DNA of 64,000 nucleotides, taken from NCBI RefSeq assembly GCF_003367195.1, contig NZ_QRGO01000002.1, positions 496,001-560,000 of the forward strand. Direction: 5' to 3'. The notes under the pieces are model-generated. The model was given only the letters and a program-made list of their open reading frames with translations. It was not told the DNA's origin and searched no databases. Origin of the DNA: Undibacter mobilis. Its GTDB lineage: Bacteria; Pseudomonadota; Alphaproteobacteria; Rhizobiales; Xanthobacteraceae. This document shows positions 35,499 to 43,696 of this stretch, piece by piece (position 1 is the first letter of the stretch; every line of letters begins with the position of its first letter). The position numbers were made by a program, and so were the translations under genes.

Positions 35499-36330
35499 TT
35501 TTGAGCCCATCGTCGGCCGTTACATCACCGTCGACATCGCCGGCGAGAAGCATCGCCTGTTCGTCGAGGAAGCCGGCCAAGGCATTCCCCTGCTCTGCCT
35601 GCACACCGCCGGCAATGACAGCCGGCAGTTCCGCCACGTCATGAACGACAAGGAACTGACCGACCGCTTCCGCGTCGTCGCCTTCGACATGCCCTATCAT
35701 GGTCGCTCGACGCCGCCCGACAAATGGTGGCTGAAGAAGCCGCGACTGACCACCGCGCTGTACATGCAGATCATTCGCGCGGTGTGGACCGCGCTCGGCC
35801 TCGACCGGCCGATCGTGATGGGCTGCTCGATGGGCGGCGCCATCGTCCTCAAGGTGGCGGCCGACTACCAGAATGAAATCCGCGGCATCGTCGGGCTGGA
35901 AAGCTCGGCTTATGCCCCGGGCCGCTACAACGAGTTCCTGCACCATCCGGCCATTCATGGCGGCGAACTGTGCGCGAGCTACACCTACGGCCTTAACGCG
36001 CCGACCAGTCCGGAACAGAACCGGCGCGAGAACTGGTGGTACTACAGCCAGTCCGGCCCCGGCGTGTATCAGGGCGACGTGCACTTCTACAGCAACGACT
36101 GGGATGCCCGCGAAGACATCAAGACCATCGACACGACACGCTGCAAGGTGGCGCTGCTCACCGGCGAGTTCGACTATTCCTGCACGCCGGCCATGACAGA
36201 ACAGGTTGCCGCTTCGATCAAGGGCTCGCGCTATACGATGATGAAGGGCATGGGCCACTTCCCCATGATCGAAAACTACCCCGACTTCCGCCCCTATCTC
36301 ATCGGCGCGCTCGATCACGTCGCGGCGTAA
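35491..36330 (+). CDS. alpha/beta hydrolase
   Basis: This is a 279-residue cytosolic hydrolase. The nucleophile serine is in GCSMGGAI near residue 112, the acid in LTGEFDYSC near 227, and the histidine in GMGHFPMIENY near 253. HTAGNDSRQFRHV gives the oxyanion side. It resembles 3-oxoadipate enol-lactonase (PcaD)-type hydrolases in layout, and the next gene is PcaC-like, which supports a lactone or ester substrate. The gene overlaps the SCP2-like gene. Confidence 0.88.
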   Translation: MADFEPIVGRYITVDIAGEKHRLFVEEAGQGIPLLCLHTAGNDSRQFRHVMNDKELTDRFRVVAFDMPYHGRSTPPDKWWLKKPRLTTALYMQIIRAVWTALGLDRPIVMGCSMGGAIVLKVAADYQNEIRGIVGLESSAYAPGRYNEFLHHPAIHGGELCASYTYGLNAPTSPEQNRRENWWYYSQSGPGVYQGDVHFYSNDWDAREDIKTIDTTRCKVALLTGEFDYSCTPAMTEQVAASIKGSRYTMMKGMGHFPMIENYPDFRPYLIGALDHVAA

Positions 36331-36359
36331 GGCATCACAGAAGGAATGGAGACCCGATC

Positions 36360-36743
36360 ATGAGCAAGGAAATCTTCGACCGCGGCCTTGAAATCCGCAA
36401 ATCGGTCATCGGCGCCGAATTCGTCGACAATGCGTTCAAGAATGCCGACGACTTCAACATGCCGCTGCAGGAACTTCTGACGGAATACTGCTGGGGCTAT
36501 GTTTGGGGGCGCGACGGTTTGCCGCTGAAGTCCCGCAGCATGATCAACCTCGCTATGCTGTCGGTGATGAACCGCCCGCACGAACTGAAGACCCACATCA
36601 AGGGCGCCCTCAGGAACGGCATGACGCGCGAGGAAATTCGCGAAGTCTTCATGCAAATTGCCATCTACGCCGGCGTGCCGGTGGCGGTTGACTCATTCCG
36701 CATAGCGCGCGAGGTCTTCAACGAGATCGACGGCAAGAAGTGA
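36360..36743 (+). CDS. carboxymuconolactone decarboxylase family protein (PcaC-like, copy 1)
   Basis: This is a 127-residue all-helical protein. YCWGYVWGRDGLPLKSRSMINLAML and the block HIKGALRNGMTREEIREVFMQIAIYAGVPVA match gamma-carboxymuconolactone decarboxylase. The peroxiredoxin-like CxxC of AhpD-type members is absent, so a decarboxylase-like role fits better. In the protocatechuate route the enzyme removes CO2 from a lactone that PcaD then opens, and a hydrolase gene lies just upstream; however no pcaB, pcaG or pcaH is near. A paralogue lies at 45.5 kb. Confidence 0.9.
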   Translation: MSKEIFDRGLEIRKSVIGAEFVDNAFKNADDFNMPLQELLTEYCWGYVWGRDGLPLKSRSMINLAMLSVMNRPHELKTHIKGALRNGMTREEIREVFMQIAIYAGVPVAVDSFRIAREVFNEIDGKK

Positions 36744-36765
36744 CGTCGGGCCACGGGAGAATGTC

Positions 36766-37584
36766 ATGAGCGACGACATCTACGAGATCTATGCCGTCAA
36801 ATACGGCCGGCACGAACGCAAGTCGCCCGACAATTTCATCGGCGGTGACACCCATGACGTGCCGATGCCGCTCGACTATTTCGTCTGGGCCATTGTCGGC
36901 AAGGATCGCACCGTCATTCTCGACACCGGCTTCGACCAGATGCGGGCGGATGCGCGCAAGCGCCAGATCTCGAAGCCGGTCGGCGACGGCCTGCGTGCGC
37001 TCGGTGTCGATCCGGCGTCGGTGAAGGACGTCATCATCTCGCACATGCATTACGACCATGCCGGCAATCACGACCTGTTCCCGAATGCGCGCTACCACTT
37101 GCAGGATTGCGAGATGGCCTATGCGACCGGGCGCTGCATGTGCCACACCATGATGCGCATGCCCTTCGAGGCGGTCGACGTCACCGCAATGGTGAACAAG
37201 ATCTTTACCGACCGCGTCGTGTTTCACGACGGCGCGGCGGAGATTGCACCCGGCCTGTCGGTGCATCTGATCGGCGGTCATTCCAAGGGACTGCAGGCGA
37301 CGCGCGTGAAGACCCGGCGCGGCTGGGTCGTGCTCGCATCCGATGTCGCGCATTTCTACGCCCATCTCGACCAGCGGCGCGTCTTCCCCATCACCTACAA
37401 CGTCGCCGACGTGCTCGCCGGTTACGACAAGGTCGAGGCGCTGGCGACATCGAAGGACCATGTGGTGCCCGGTCACGATCCGATCGTGCTCGACATCTAC
37501 CCCGCCGCACGCCCCAACATGGAAGGCTGGGCGGCGCGGCTCGACGCCGACCCGAAGCCGAGAACCGCGACAGTTGCGTCCTGA
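36766..37584 (+). CDS. metallo-beta-lactamase-fold hydrolase, N-acyl homoserine lactonase-like (copy 2)
   Basis: This is a 272-residue MBL-fold hydrolase with the metal motif SHMHYDHAGN near residue 93, HLIGGHSKG, VLASDVAHFY and a late VPGHDP. It is a paralogue of the gene at 28 kb. It begins 22 bases after the CMD gene and so belongs to the SCP2-like / hydrolase / CMD module. Two hydrolases in one module suggest two hydrolytic steps on a cyclic ester or similar compound; quorum quenching is an alternative. Confidence 0.88.
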   Translation: MSDDIYEIYAVKYGRHERKSPDNFIGGDTHDVPMPLDYFVWAIVGKDRTVILDTGFDQMRADARKRQISKPVGDGLRALGVDPASVKDVIISHMHYDHAGNHDLFPNARYHLQDCEMAYATGRCMCHTMMRMPFEAVDVTAMVNKIFTDRVVFHDGAAEIAPGLSVHLIGGHSKGLQATRVKTRRGWVVLASDVAHFYAHLDQRRVFPITYNVADVLAGYDKVEALATSKDHVVPGHDPIVLDIYPAARPNMEGWAARLDADPKPRTATVAS

Positions 37585-37649
37585 TTATTCAGGAGAATTT
37601 AGTAGCTTCGGTATCATAGTATAGACACTGGAAACGTAAGGAGACCGAC

Positions 37650-38663
37650 ATGAAAAAGACTATTGCCTGCCTCGCGATCGGCGCCATGACGCTGACATCG
37701 GCGCTCATGCCCGCCCCGGCCCAGGCCGAGAAAAGCGAGCTGCGCGTGCCGCTCGGCGCCGGCGGCTTTGGCTTCCTGCCGCTGCACGTCATGAAGAAGT
37801 ATCAGCTCGTCGAGAAGGAAGCCGAGAAGCTCGGCCTCAAGCTCACGGTGAACTACGCCAATATCGGCGGCCCGTCGGTGATGAACGACGCGCTGCTCTC
37901 CGGCTCGGCCGACTTCATCTCGGCCGGCCCGCCGGCGTTCCTGATCCTGTGGGACCGCACCAAGGGCCGCGGCGACGTCATGGGCGTGGCGGCGATGAGC
38001 ACGATCCCGATGTATCTCAACACCAAGGCCGAACACCTCACCAAGATCGAGGATCTCAAGGCCGACGACAAGATCGCGGTGACCGCGATCAAGGTGTCGA
38101 TCCCGTCGATCATCATGCAGATGTACGCGCGGCAGAAGGAAGGCGCGGACGCCACCTTCAAGTACGACAAGTACACCGTGTCGATGACCCACCCGGATGC
38201 CGTGATCGCCATTCTGTCCGGCAACAAGCAGGTCACCGCGCACTACGCCTCGGCGCCGTTCCACCAGCGTGAACTGAAGGAAGGCGCCCGCACCATCCAG
38301 AACACCAACGACGTGATGGGCGGCCCGCAGACCTTCACCATGATCTCGACGACCAAGAAGTTCCGCGACGAAAATCCGAAGGGCTACGCGGCCTTCGTTG
38401 CGGCACTCAAGGCCTCTTTCGACATCATCAAGAATGACAAGAAGGCTGCAGCCGAAGTGCTGCTCGAGTCGATGGGCGGCAAGGGCTGGGAGGTGAGCGA
38501 ACTCGCCGCCATGCTCGACGACAAGGACACCAAGTACACCACGATGCCGGAAGGCGTCATGAAGTACGCCGACTTCATGCACGCGATCGGCACGCTCAAG
38601 AACAAGCCCGCCAAGCTCGACGACCTGTTCTTCGACGTGAAGGGCATTGGCGGCGGCAACTAA
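37650..38663 (+). CDS. ABC transporter substrate-binding protein (NMT1/SsuA-like)
   Basis: This is a 337-residue periplasmic receptor with a clear signal peptide (MKKTIACLAIGAMTLTSA..AQA). The layout (VPLGAGGFGFLPLHVMKKYQLVEKEA, then GGPSVMNDALLSGSADFISAG) is that of the nitrate/sulfonate/taurine/thiamine-precursor group. GTAAGGAGACC precedes the start at good distance. It heads a three-gene operon with an ATPase and a permease. The ligand is unknown; the neighbours suggest an organic acid. Confidence 0.9.
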   Translation: MKKTIACLAIGAMTLTSALMPAPAQAEKSELRVPLGAGGFGFLPLHVMKKYQLVEKEAEKLGLKLTVNYANIGGPSVMNDALLSGSADFISAGPPAFLILWDRTKGRGDVMGVAAMSTIPMYLNTKAEHLTKIEDLKADDKIAVTAIKVSIPSIIMQMYARQKEGADATFKYDKYTVSMTHPDAVIAILSGNKQVTAHYASAPFHQRELKEGARTIQNTNDVMGGPQTFTMISTTKKFRDENPKGYAAFVAALKASFDIIKNDKKAAAEVLLESMGGKGWEVSELAAMLDDKDTKYTTMPEGVMKYADFMHAIGTLKNKPAKLDDLFFDVKGIGGGN

Positions 38664-38684
38664 GCCAGCTATCTGACATCATTC

Positions 38685-38719
38685 GGCCAGTGGCGGCGCC
38701 CGGGGCACCGCCACTGGCC
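38685..38719 (+). terminator. stem-loop between receptor and ATPase genes
   Basis: A perfect 12-bp stem (38685-38696 with 38708-38719), with extra GCCC/GGGC pairing in the loop, follows the receptor stop by 21 bases. No T-run is present, so it should act as an mRNA-stabilising or partial-stop hairpin. Confidence 0.7.
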
Positions 38720-38742
38720 CCATCATTAGGAGCTTCTTCAAT

Positions 38743-39531
38743 ATGAGTAATGGCGTCGCCCCGCTTCTCGCGGTCAAGGGCGTTACCCTGCAATACCAGA
38801 CCCGTGACCATCTGGTCACCGCGACCTATCGGGTCAGTTTCGATATCTACCGTTCGGACCGCTACGTCATCCTCGGCCCGTCGGGCTGCGGCAAGTCGAC
38901 CTTGCTGAAGGCGGTCGGCGGTTTCATCCGTCCGGTCGAAGGCGAGATTCGCCTCAACGATACGGTTATCACCAAGCCGGGGCCGGACCGCGTCCTGGTG
39001 TTCCAGGAATTCGACCAGCTGTTGCCGTGGAAAACGGTGAAGCAGAACGTCGCCTTCGCGCTCACCGCGAGCGGCAAGATGGGCGGCAGGGAAGCCGAGC
39101 AACGCGCGCTGCACTACATCAACATGGTCGGCCTCTCCAAGTTCGCCGACAATCATCCGCATACCTTGTCGGGCGGCATGAAGCAGCGCGTCGCGATTGC
39201 CCGCGGCATGGCCATGGAGCCGGAAATCCTGCTGATGGACGAGCCCTTCGCCGCGCTCGACGCGCTGACGCGCGCCAAGATGCAGGAAGAGCTGCTGCAA
39301 TTGTGGGACGACACCAAGTTCACGGTGCTGTTCGTAACCCATTCGATCACCGAAGCCGTGCGCGTCGGCAACCGCATCCTCCTGCTCTCGGCGCATCCGG
39401 GTCAGGTCAAGGGTGAGATCAACAGCAACGGCACCGACGATATCGGCGCCGACGGCAGACCGCTGTCCGAGCGCATCGAGCATCTGCTGTTTGAACAGAA
39501 TATCGGCGAAAGGAGTGCGTCCCATGGCTGA
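38743..39531 (+). CDS. ABC transporter ATP-binding protein (SsuB/TauB-like)
   Basis: This is a 262-residue ATPase. Walker A GPSGCGKST is near residue 45, the Q-loop is QEFDQLLPW, the signature is TLSGGMKQRV, Walker B is ILLMDEPFAALD and the H-loop is VTHSITEAV. It belongs to the nitrate/sulfonate/taurine importer group. Its 3' end overlaps the permease start by eight bases. Confidence 0.92.
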   Translation: MSNGVAPLLAVKGVTLQYQTRDHLVTATYRVSFDIYRSDRYVILGPSGCGKSTLLKAVGGFIRPVEGEIRLNDTVITKPGPDRVLVFQEFDQLLPWKTVKQNVAFALTASGKMGGREAEQRALHYINMVGLSKFADNHPHTLSGGMKQRVAIARGMAMEPEILLMDEPFAALDALTRAKMQEELLQLWDDTKFTVLFVTHSITEAVRVGNRILLLSAHPGQVKGEINSNGTDDIGADGRPLSERIEHLLFEQNIGERSASHG

Positions 39532-40399
39532 CGCCCAATCCGTTCTTCACGTCCGTCCCGAGGTCATCTACCAGGTCAGCACCGCCGGCATCGGCGTCGT
39601 GCAGCGGCCTTTGTCGCTCGGTCAGCGGCTGGCCAACCAGGGCGCCCTGCGCAAGGCTTTGGTTCTGACCGTGCTCGCCTTGCTGTGGGAAGGCTATGCA
39701 CGCTGGCTCGGCAACGAACTGCTGTTCCCGACCTTCAGCGCCACCGTGCTCGCATTCTGGCGTTCGATCGTTACCGGCGAACTGCCGGCCGCGACCTGGT
39801 TCTCGATGACGATCCTGTTCCAGGGCTATGCCGCCGGCCTCTTGCTCGCCGGCCTGCTCACGGCCTTCGCCAGTGCGACGCGGATCGGCGCCGATCTGCT
39901 CGAAGTGCTGACGGCGATGTTCAATCCCCTGCCCTCGATCGCCCTGTTGCCGCTGGCCATGATCTGGTTCGGCCTCGGCACCGGCGGCATCGTCTTCGTG
40001 CTCATCCATGCCGTGCTGTGGTCGGTGGCGCTCAACACCCATTCCGGCTTCCGCGGCGTGAGCCCGACCTGGCGCATGGTCGGACAGAACTACGGCCTGT
40101 CCAATATCGGTTACGTGATCCGCATTCTCATTCCCGGCGCGTTCCCGAGCATTCTCACCGGCCTCAAGATCGGCTGGGCCTTCGCCTGGCGCACGCTGAT
40201 CGCGGCTGAACTGGTGTTCGGCGCCAATTCCGGCGGCGGCGGCCTCGGCTGGTTCATTTTCCAGAGCAAGAACTCGCTGGAAATCCCCTCGGTGTTCGCC
40301 GGCCTGCTGACGGTGATCCTGCTCGGCCTGTTCGTCGAGAACGTGATCTTCCTCACCGCGGAGAAGATGACGATCCGGCGCTGGGGCATGCAGCACTAA
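39524..40399 (+). CDS. ABC transporter permease (SsuC/TauC-like)
   Basis: This is a 291-residue inner-membrane permease. I chose the ATG at 39524 (MADAQSVLHVRPEVIYQV), which overlaps the ATPase stop and follows AAAGGAG; a longer in-frame version lies wholly inside the ATPase gene. Six hydrophobic segments can be seen. The EAA-type loop is LIPGAFPSILTGLKIGWAFAWRTLIAAEL. A strong terminator follows. Confidence 0.9.
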   Translation: MADAQSVLHVRPEVIYQVSTAGIGVVQRPLSLGQRLANQGALRKALVLTVLALLWEGYARWLGNELLFPTFSATVLAFWRSIVTGELPAATWFSMTILFQGYAAGLLLAGLLTAFASATRIGADLLEVLTAMFNPLPSIALLPLAMIWFGLGTGGIVFVLIHAVLWSVALNTHSGFRGVSPTWRMVGQNYGLSNIGYVIRILIPGAFPSILTGLKIGWAFAWRTLIAAELVFGANSGGGGLGWFIFQSKNSLEIPSVFAGLLTVILLGLFVENVIFLTAEKMTIRRWGMQH

Positions 40400-40429
40400 A
40401 CGACATCAGGCCATCGCGCCTGAAAACGA

Positions 40430-40461
40430 GGACGGCGGCCCTGGGGCCGCCGTCCTTTTTT
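40430..40461 (+). terminator. rho-independent terminator of the SsuABC-like operon
   Basis: A perfect 11-bp stem (40430-40440 with 40445-40455) and a four-base loop are followed by six T residues. It also lies 22 bases beyond the stop of the converging LysR gene. Confidence 0.93.
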
Positions 40462-40482
40462 ATGAGCGGAAGCCAACCTGAT

Positions 40483-41403
40483 TCAGCGCGGATGCCAGCG
40501 GCCGTCGCGCACCAGTTCGCGCACTTGCGCCGCCACGATCTTGGTCAGCGCCCGCGTCGCCATCGTCATCGGTCGCTGGCTCGACGTCGAAAGCAGAAGC
40601 TGCCGCGTCAGCTGCGGCCGCACGATCGGGAAGCACTTGATGCGCCCCGCCTTCACCAGATGGTGGACGGTCGAATAGGACAGCACGGTATAGCCCACGC
40701 CCTTCTCGACCAGATTGAGCGTGGACGGCATGGCGTCGATTTCGATGACGATGTTCGGCTCGATGCCGGCCTTGCCGAACACCTGGTCGATAAGAAGCCG
40801 CAGGCCATGCGGCCGGCTCGGCAGGATCATCGGAATGTCGGCCAGCACCTTGGCCTGCACCTGCCCGGCCGGCAGCTTGTTGGGGTCTTTCGCCGCGCCA
40901 AGCAGCACCAGTTCATCCTTGAGCAGCGGCTCCGACAGCACGTTGCTCATCGCCGGCGCGTTGTAGAGCACCGCGACGTCGATCTTGCCGGTCAGCAGCC
41001 ACTCCAGCACATGGCCGCTGAAACCTTCGACGACGCGCATCGCGATCTGCGGATACTGCTCGCGATAACGCTCGACCAGCGGCACCGTCAGCACCGACCC
41101 GACCGACGGCGGCATGCCGATGGCAACGCTGCCATGCGGGCTCAGTTGCAGCGCCGCGATCTCGGACGCCGCGCGCGAGGCCTGTTCGAGAATGCCCTTG
41201 GCATACTGATCGAGCAGCTTGCCGGCCTCGGTGAGGATGATGCCGCGGCCATTGCGGTAGAACAGTTTGACGCCGAGTTCGGTCTCCAGCGATTTCACGT
41301 AACGGCTCAAGGCCGGCTGGGCGATCGACAACGCCACCGACGCGCGCGAGAAACTGCCGCACGCCGCCGCCGTCGAGAACACCTTGAGCTGCTTTATGTC
41401 CAT
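40483..41403 (-). CDS. LysR family transcriptional regulator
   Basis: This is a 306-residue regulator. The helix-turn-helix is in MDIKQLKVFSTAAACGSFSRASVALSIAQPALSRYVKSLE, at residues 1-40; the effector-binding domain follows from about residue 90 (SVAIGMPPSVGSVLTVPLV). The ATG at 41403 is chosen because the in-frame upstream part is unrelated. It is divergent to an SDR gene, the classic LysR arrangement, so that gene (and perhaps the ABC operon behind it) is the likely target. Confidence 0.92.
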   Translation of the reverse strand: MDIKQLKVFSTAAACGSFSRASVALSIAQPALSRYVKSLETELGVKLFYRNGRGIILTEAGKLLDQYAKGILEQASRAASEIAALQLSPHGSVAIGMPPSVGSVLTVPLVERYREQYPQIAMRVVEGFSGHVLEWLLTGKIDVAVLYNAPAMSNVLSEPLLKDELVLLGAAKDPNKLPAGQVQAKVLADIPMILPSRPHGLRLLIDQVFGKAGIEPNIVIEIDAMPSTLNLVEKGVGYTVLSYSTVHHLVKAGRIKCFPIVRPQLTRQLLLSTSSQRPMTMATRALTKIVAAQVRELVRDGRWHPR

Positions 41404-41450
41404 GAAACCGCGCGCCCGGCATTTTCCGGCGGACGACCTGCCTGCCGAAA

Positions 41451-41483
41451 TTGACATATCAGATAGCACATTTTCGTCGGCAG
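41451..41483. promoter_or_regulatory. candidate LysR-controlled promoter region
   Basis: In the gap between the divergent LysR and SDR genes there is a perfect -35 TTGACA at 41451 with no good -10 at the proper distance, as at activator-dependent promoters. The short palindrome TATCaGATA follows at 41457-41465, and CTGCCG/CGGCAG arms (41442 and 41478) flank the site. Confidence 0.35.
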
Positions 41484-41555
41484 ATGAGGGCGCGGAAACT
41501 GCGACAATGTTTGCCACGCAGCGAGGACAACGCTCGCGCCAAGGGGGAGACGACC

Positions 41556-42305
41556 ATGACCGGCACGAACCGGCCCAGCAAGGGCAATGCATTCCTGACC
41601 GGCGCGGCCGGCGGCATGGGCACGGCGATCGCGCGGGCGCTGGTCACCGGCGGCTATCGCGTCATCCTCGCCGACCGCGACGCCGAGAAGCTCAAGCCGC
41701 TCGCCGCCGAACTCGGCAGCGCGGCAATGCCGCTGCTGCTCGACGTCACCGACCCGGACCGCACCGCGCGCATCCTCGACCTGGTGCCTGCGGACTTCCA
41801 GCCGATCGACGTACTCATCAACAATGCCGGCCATGATATCGGCGGCCGCAAGCGCTTCGATGTCGGCTCCGCCGACGACTGGGCCGCCATTGTCGACACC
41901 AATCTCAATGGCCTGATGCGCGTCACCCGCGCCATCCTGCCCGACATGGTCCGCCGCAACAAAGGCGACGTCGTCAATATGAGCTCGGTCGCGGCCGTGC
42001 GCATCGTGCCGGACATGGCGCCCTACAACGCCAGCAAGGCCGGCATCCACATGCTGACGGAGATCATTCGTGCGGAACTGGCCGAGACCGCGATCCGCGT
42101 TACCGAAATCATGCCCGGGCTGGCGCGTACCGGCATCATCAAGACCCGCTATCGCGGCGACGAGGCGATGACGAAAGCCTATTTCGACCAGTTCAAGATG
42201 GCGCTCGATCCCGAGGATATCGCCCGCTCCATCATGTTCGCGCTCGAGCAGCCGCCGCATGTCCAGGTCGCGGAGATGATGGTGTTGCCCGTCAATCGCT
42301 GGTGA
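41556..42305 (+). CDS. SDR family oxidoreductase
   Basis: This is a 249-residue classical short-chain dehydrogenase. The NAD(P) site is TGAAGGMGTAIA near residue 18, NNAG follows near 90, the active-site tyrosine and lysine are in YNASKAG near 158, and the catalytic serine is in MSSVA. AAGGGGGAGA lies before the ATG at 41556, which supports this start over the longer frame at 41451. It is divergent to the LysR gene and ends five bases from the converging MmgE/PrpD gene. Confidence 0.9.
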   Translation: MTGTNRPSKGNAFLTGAAGGMGTAIARALVTGGYRVILADRDAEKLKPLAAELGSAAMPLLLDVTDPDRTARILDLVPADFQPIDVLINNAGHDIGGRKRFDVGSADDWAAIVDTNLNGLMRVTRAILPDMVRRNKGDVVNMSSVAAVRIVPDMAPYNASKAGIHMLTEIIRAELAETAIRVTEIMPGLARTGIIKTRYRGDEAMTKAYFDQFKMALDPEDIARSIMFALEQPPHVQVAEMMVLPVNRW

Positions 42306-42310
42306 CGCCC

Positions 42311-43657
42311 TCACCTCTTCGGCACGGTCATCGCACAAAGCCCGGCAACGTCGGCGCTGGTGTCGAGTGACCAGATGGCGTCGATGAGCGGCGCAATGTC
42401 GTGCGTCGGATTCCACGCCGCCGCGGCGTTGCGCAGCTTCAACTCCAGCGCCTCGTCGCTCATGGGGTTGGCTTCGCTGCCGCGCGCCGCCTGCGTCGAC
42501 AGGTGATGCACCTTGCCGTCGGTCGTCACGATGTCCACGGCCGCGGCGATGGTCGCAAAGGATGGATCGCGCACCACTTCGACCTTGCCGCGCAACGCCG
42601 CGACCTTGGGATCGGCCACGCATTCGTCGCTGAACTCCTCGGGGCCGGCCTTGCCGCGCACGAGCGCGGCGGCGACGGCATGTTGCACGCTGACCTGCGA
42701 CAGGCGTCCGCTCGTGACCACCGGCCGATCGGTGCGGTCGGCGAGCAGCGGATTGCCGCGGACCACGACCTTGGCAACGTCGGTGCCACTATTGTTGCTT
42801 CGCCAGTCGAGCACGCAATCGAGCACCGGATTGATGACAAAGCCGCAAGGATAAGGCTTGTACGACGTCTCCATGATCTGCCAGGTCTTGCCCCAGCCTT
42901 CGGTGAGGAACGACAGGTCGGGCGGCACACCCATGGCGTTGTAGAGGCCCTGCACGCCGGCGAGCGGCTCCGGCGGACCGTCAAAGCCCTTCTCCGCCAG
43001 CAGCGCCGACAACAGGCCGTTGCGGGCGGCATTGCCGACGCTGGCGCTCTTGGAAGCGGTGCCGAGGCATTCACAAAGACCGGACGACTGCGTCGCCGCC
43101 GAACCCAGCGCCCAGACGATATGTTGCGCATCGAGACCGATCAGCTTGCCGACAGCGGCCGCAGCGCCGAGCACGCCGCAGGTCGAGGTGATGTGCCAGC
43201 CCATCGAATAGTGCTTTGGCGACACCGCGAGACCGATCCGTGTCTCGATCTCGTTGCCGATCACGGTGCCGAACAGCAGATCCGGGCCGCTGACGGGGTG
43301 CAATTCGGCCAGGGCCAGCAGCGGCGGCACGACCGGTGCCGTCGGGTGGATCACGGTGCGGGTGTGGGTGTCGCAGAAGTCGTAGACATTGGCGCCGGCG
43401 GCGTTGAGAAAAGCGGCGCTCAGCGCATCGATGCGCTCGCTGCGGCCGGCCAACGTCGCCTGCCGGCCACCGGAGAACGGCGCCAGCGTCGCAAGCGCAA
43501 CCTCGATCGGCTGGGTCCGGCAACCGGCGAGAGCCACGGCAAAGAAGTTCATCACCGAGCGCTTGGCCTGGTGCATGACGTCGGCGGGAATGTCCTCGCG
43601 CCGCGTATCGGCGACGAACTGGGCAAGCTGCTGGGTCACGTTGGGTCGGTCGAGCAT
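42311..43657 (-). CDS. MmgE/PrpD family protein (copy 1)
   Basis: This is a 448-residue member of the family that includes 2-methylcitrate dehydratase, cis-aconitate decarboxylase and iminodisuccinate epimerase. The stretches FCDTHTRTVIHPTAPVVPPLLAL near residue 92, GWHITSTCGVLGAAAAVGKL near 148 and YKPYPCGFVINPVLD near 265 hold the conserved His, Lys and Tyr residues of the active site. Substrates in this family are small di- or tricarboxylates. It is the last gene of the minus-strand set CMD - HIBADH-like - enoyl-CoA hydratase-like - MmgE/PrpD. A second copy lies at 47.9 kb. Confidence 0.9.
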   Translation of the reverse strand: MLDRPNVTQQLAQFVADTRREDIPADVMHQAKRSVMNFFAVALAGCRTQPIEVALATLAPFSGGRQATLAGRSERIDALSAAFLNAAGANVYDFCDTHTRTVIHPTAPVVPPLLALAELHPVSGPDLLFGTVIGNEIETRIGLAVSPKHYSMGWHITSTCGVLGAAAAVGKLIGLDAQHIVWALGSAATQSSGLCECLGTASKSASVGNAARNGLLSALLAEKGFDGPPEPLAGVQGLYNAMGVPPDLSFLTEGWGKTWQIMETSYKPYPCGFVINPVLDCVLDWRSNNSGTDVAKVVVRGNPLLADRTDRPVVTSGRLSQVSVQHAVAAALVRGKAGPEEFSDECVADPKVAALRGKVEVVRDPSFATIAAAVDIVTTDGKVHHLSTQAARGSEANPMSDEALELKLRNAAAAWNPTHDIAPLIDAIWSLDTSADVAGLCAMTVPKR

Positions 43658-43696
43658 CGTTATCCTCGATAATGTGATCGGCCGCTGCCGCGGCCA

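Noticed and set aside
28022..37584. Reading the two MBL hydrolases as a quorum-quenching system
   Set aside because: No LuxI or LuxR gene is in the window and both lie among catabolic genes, so a metabolic lactone is the simpler explanation.
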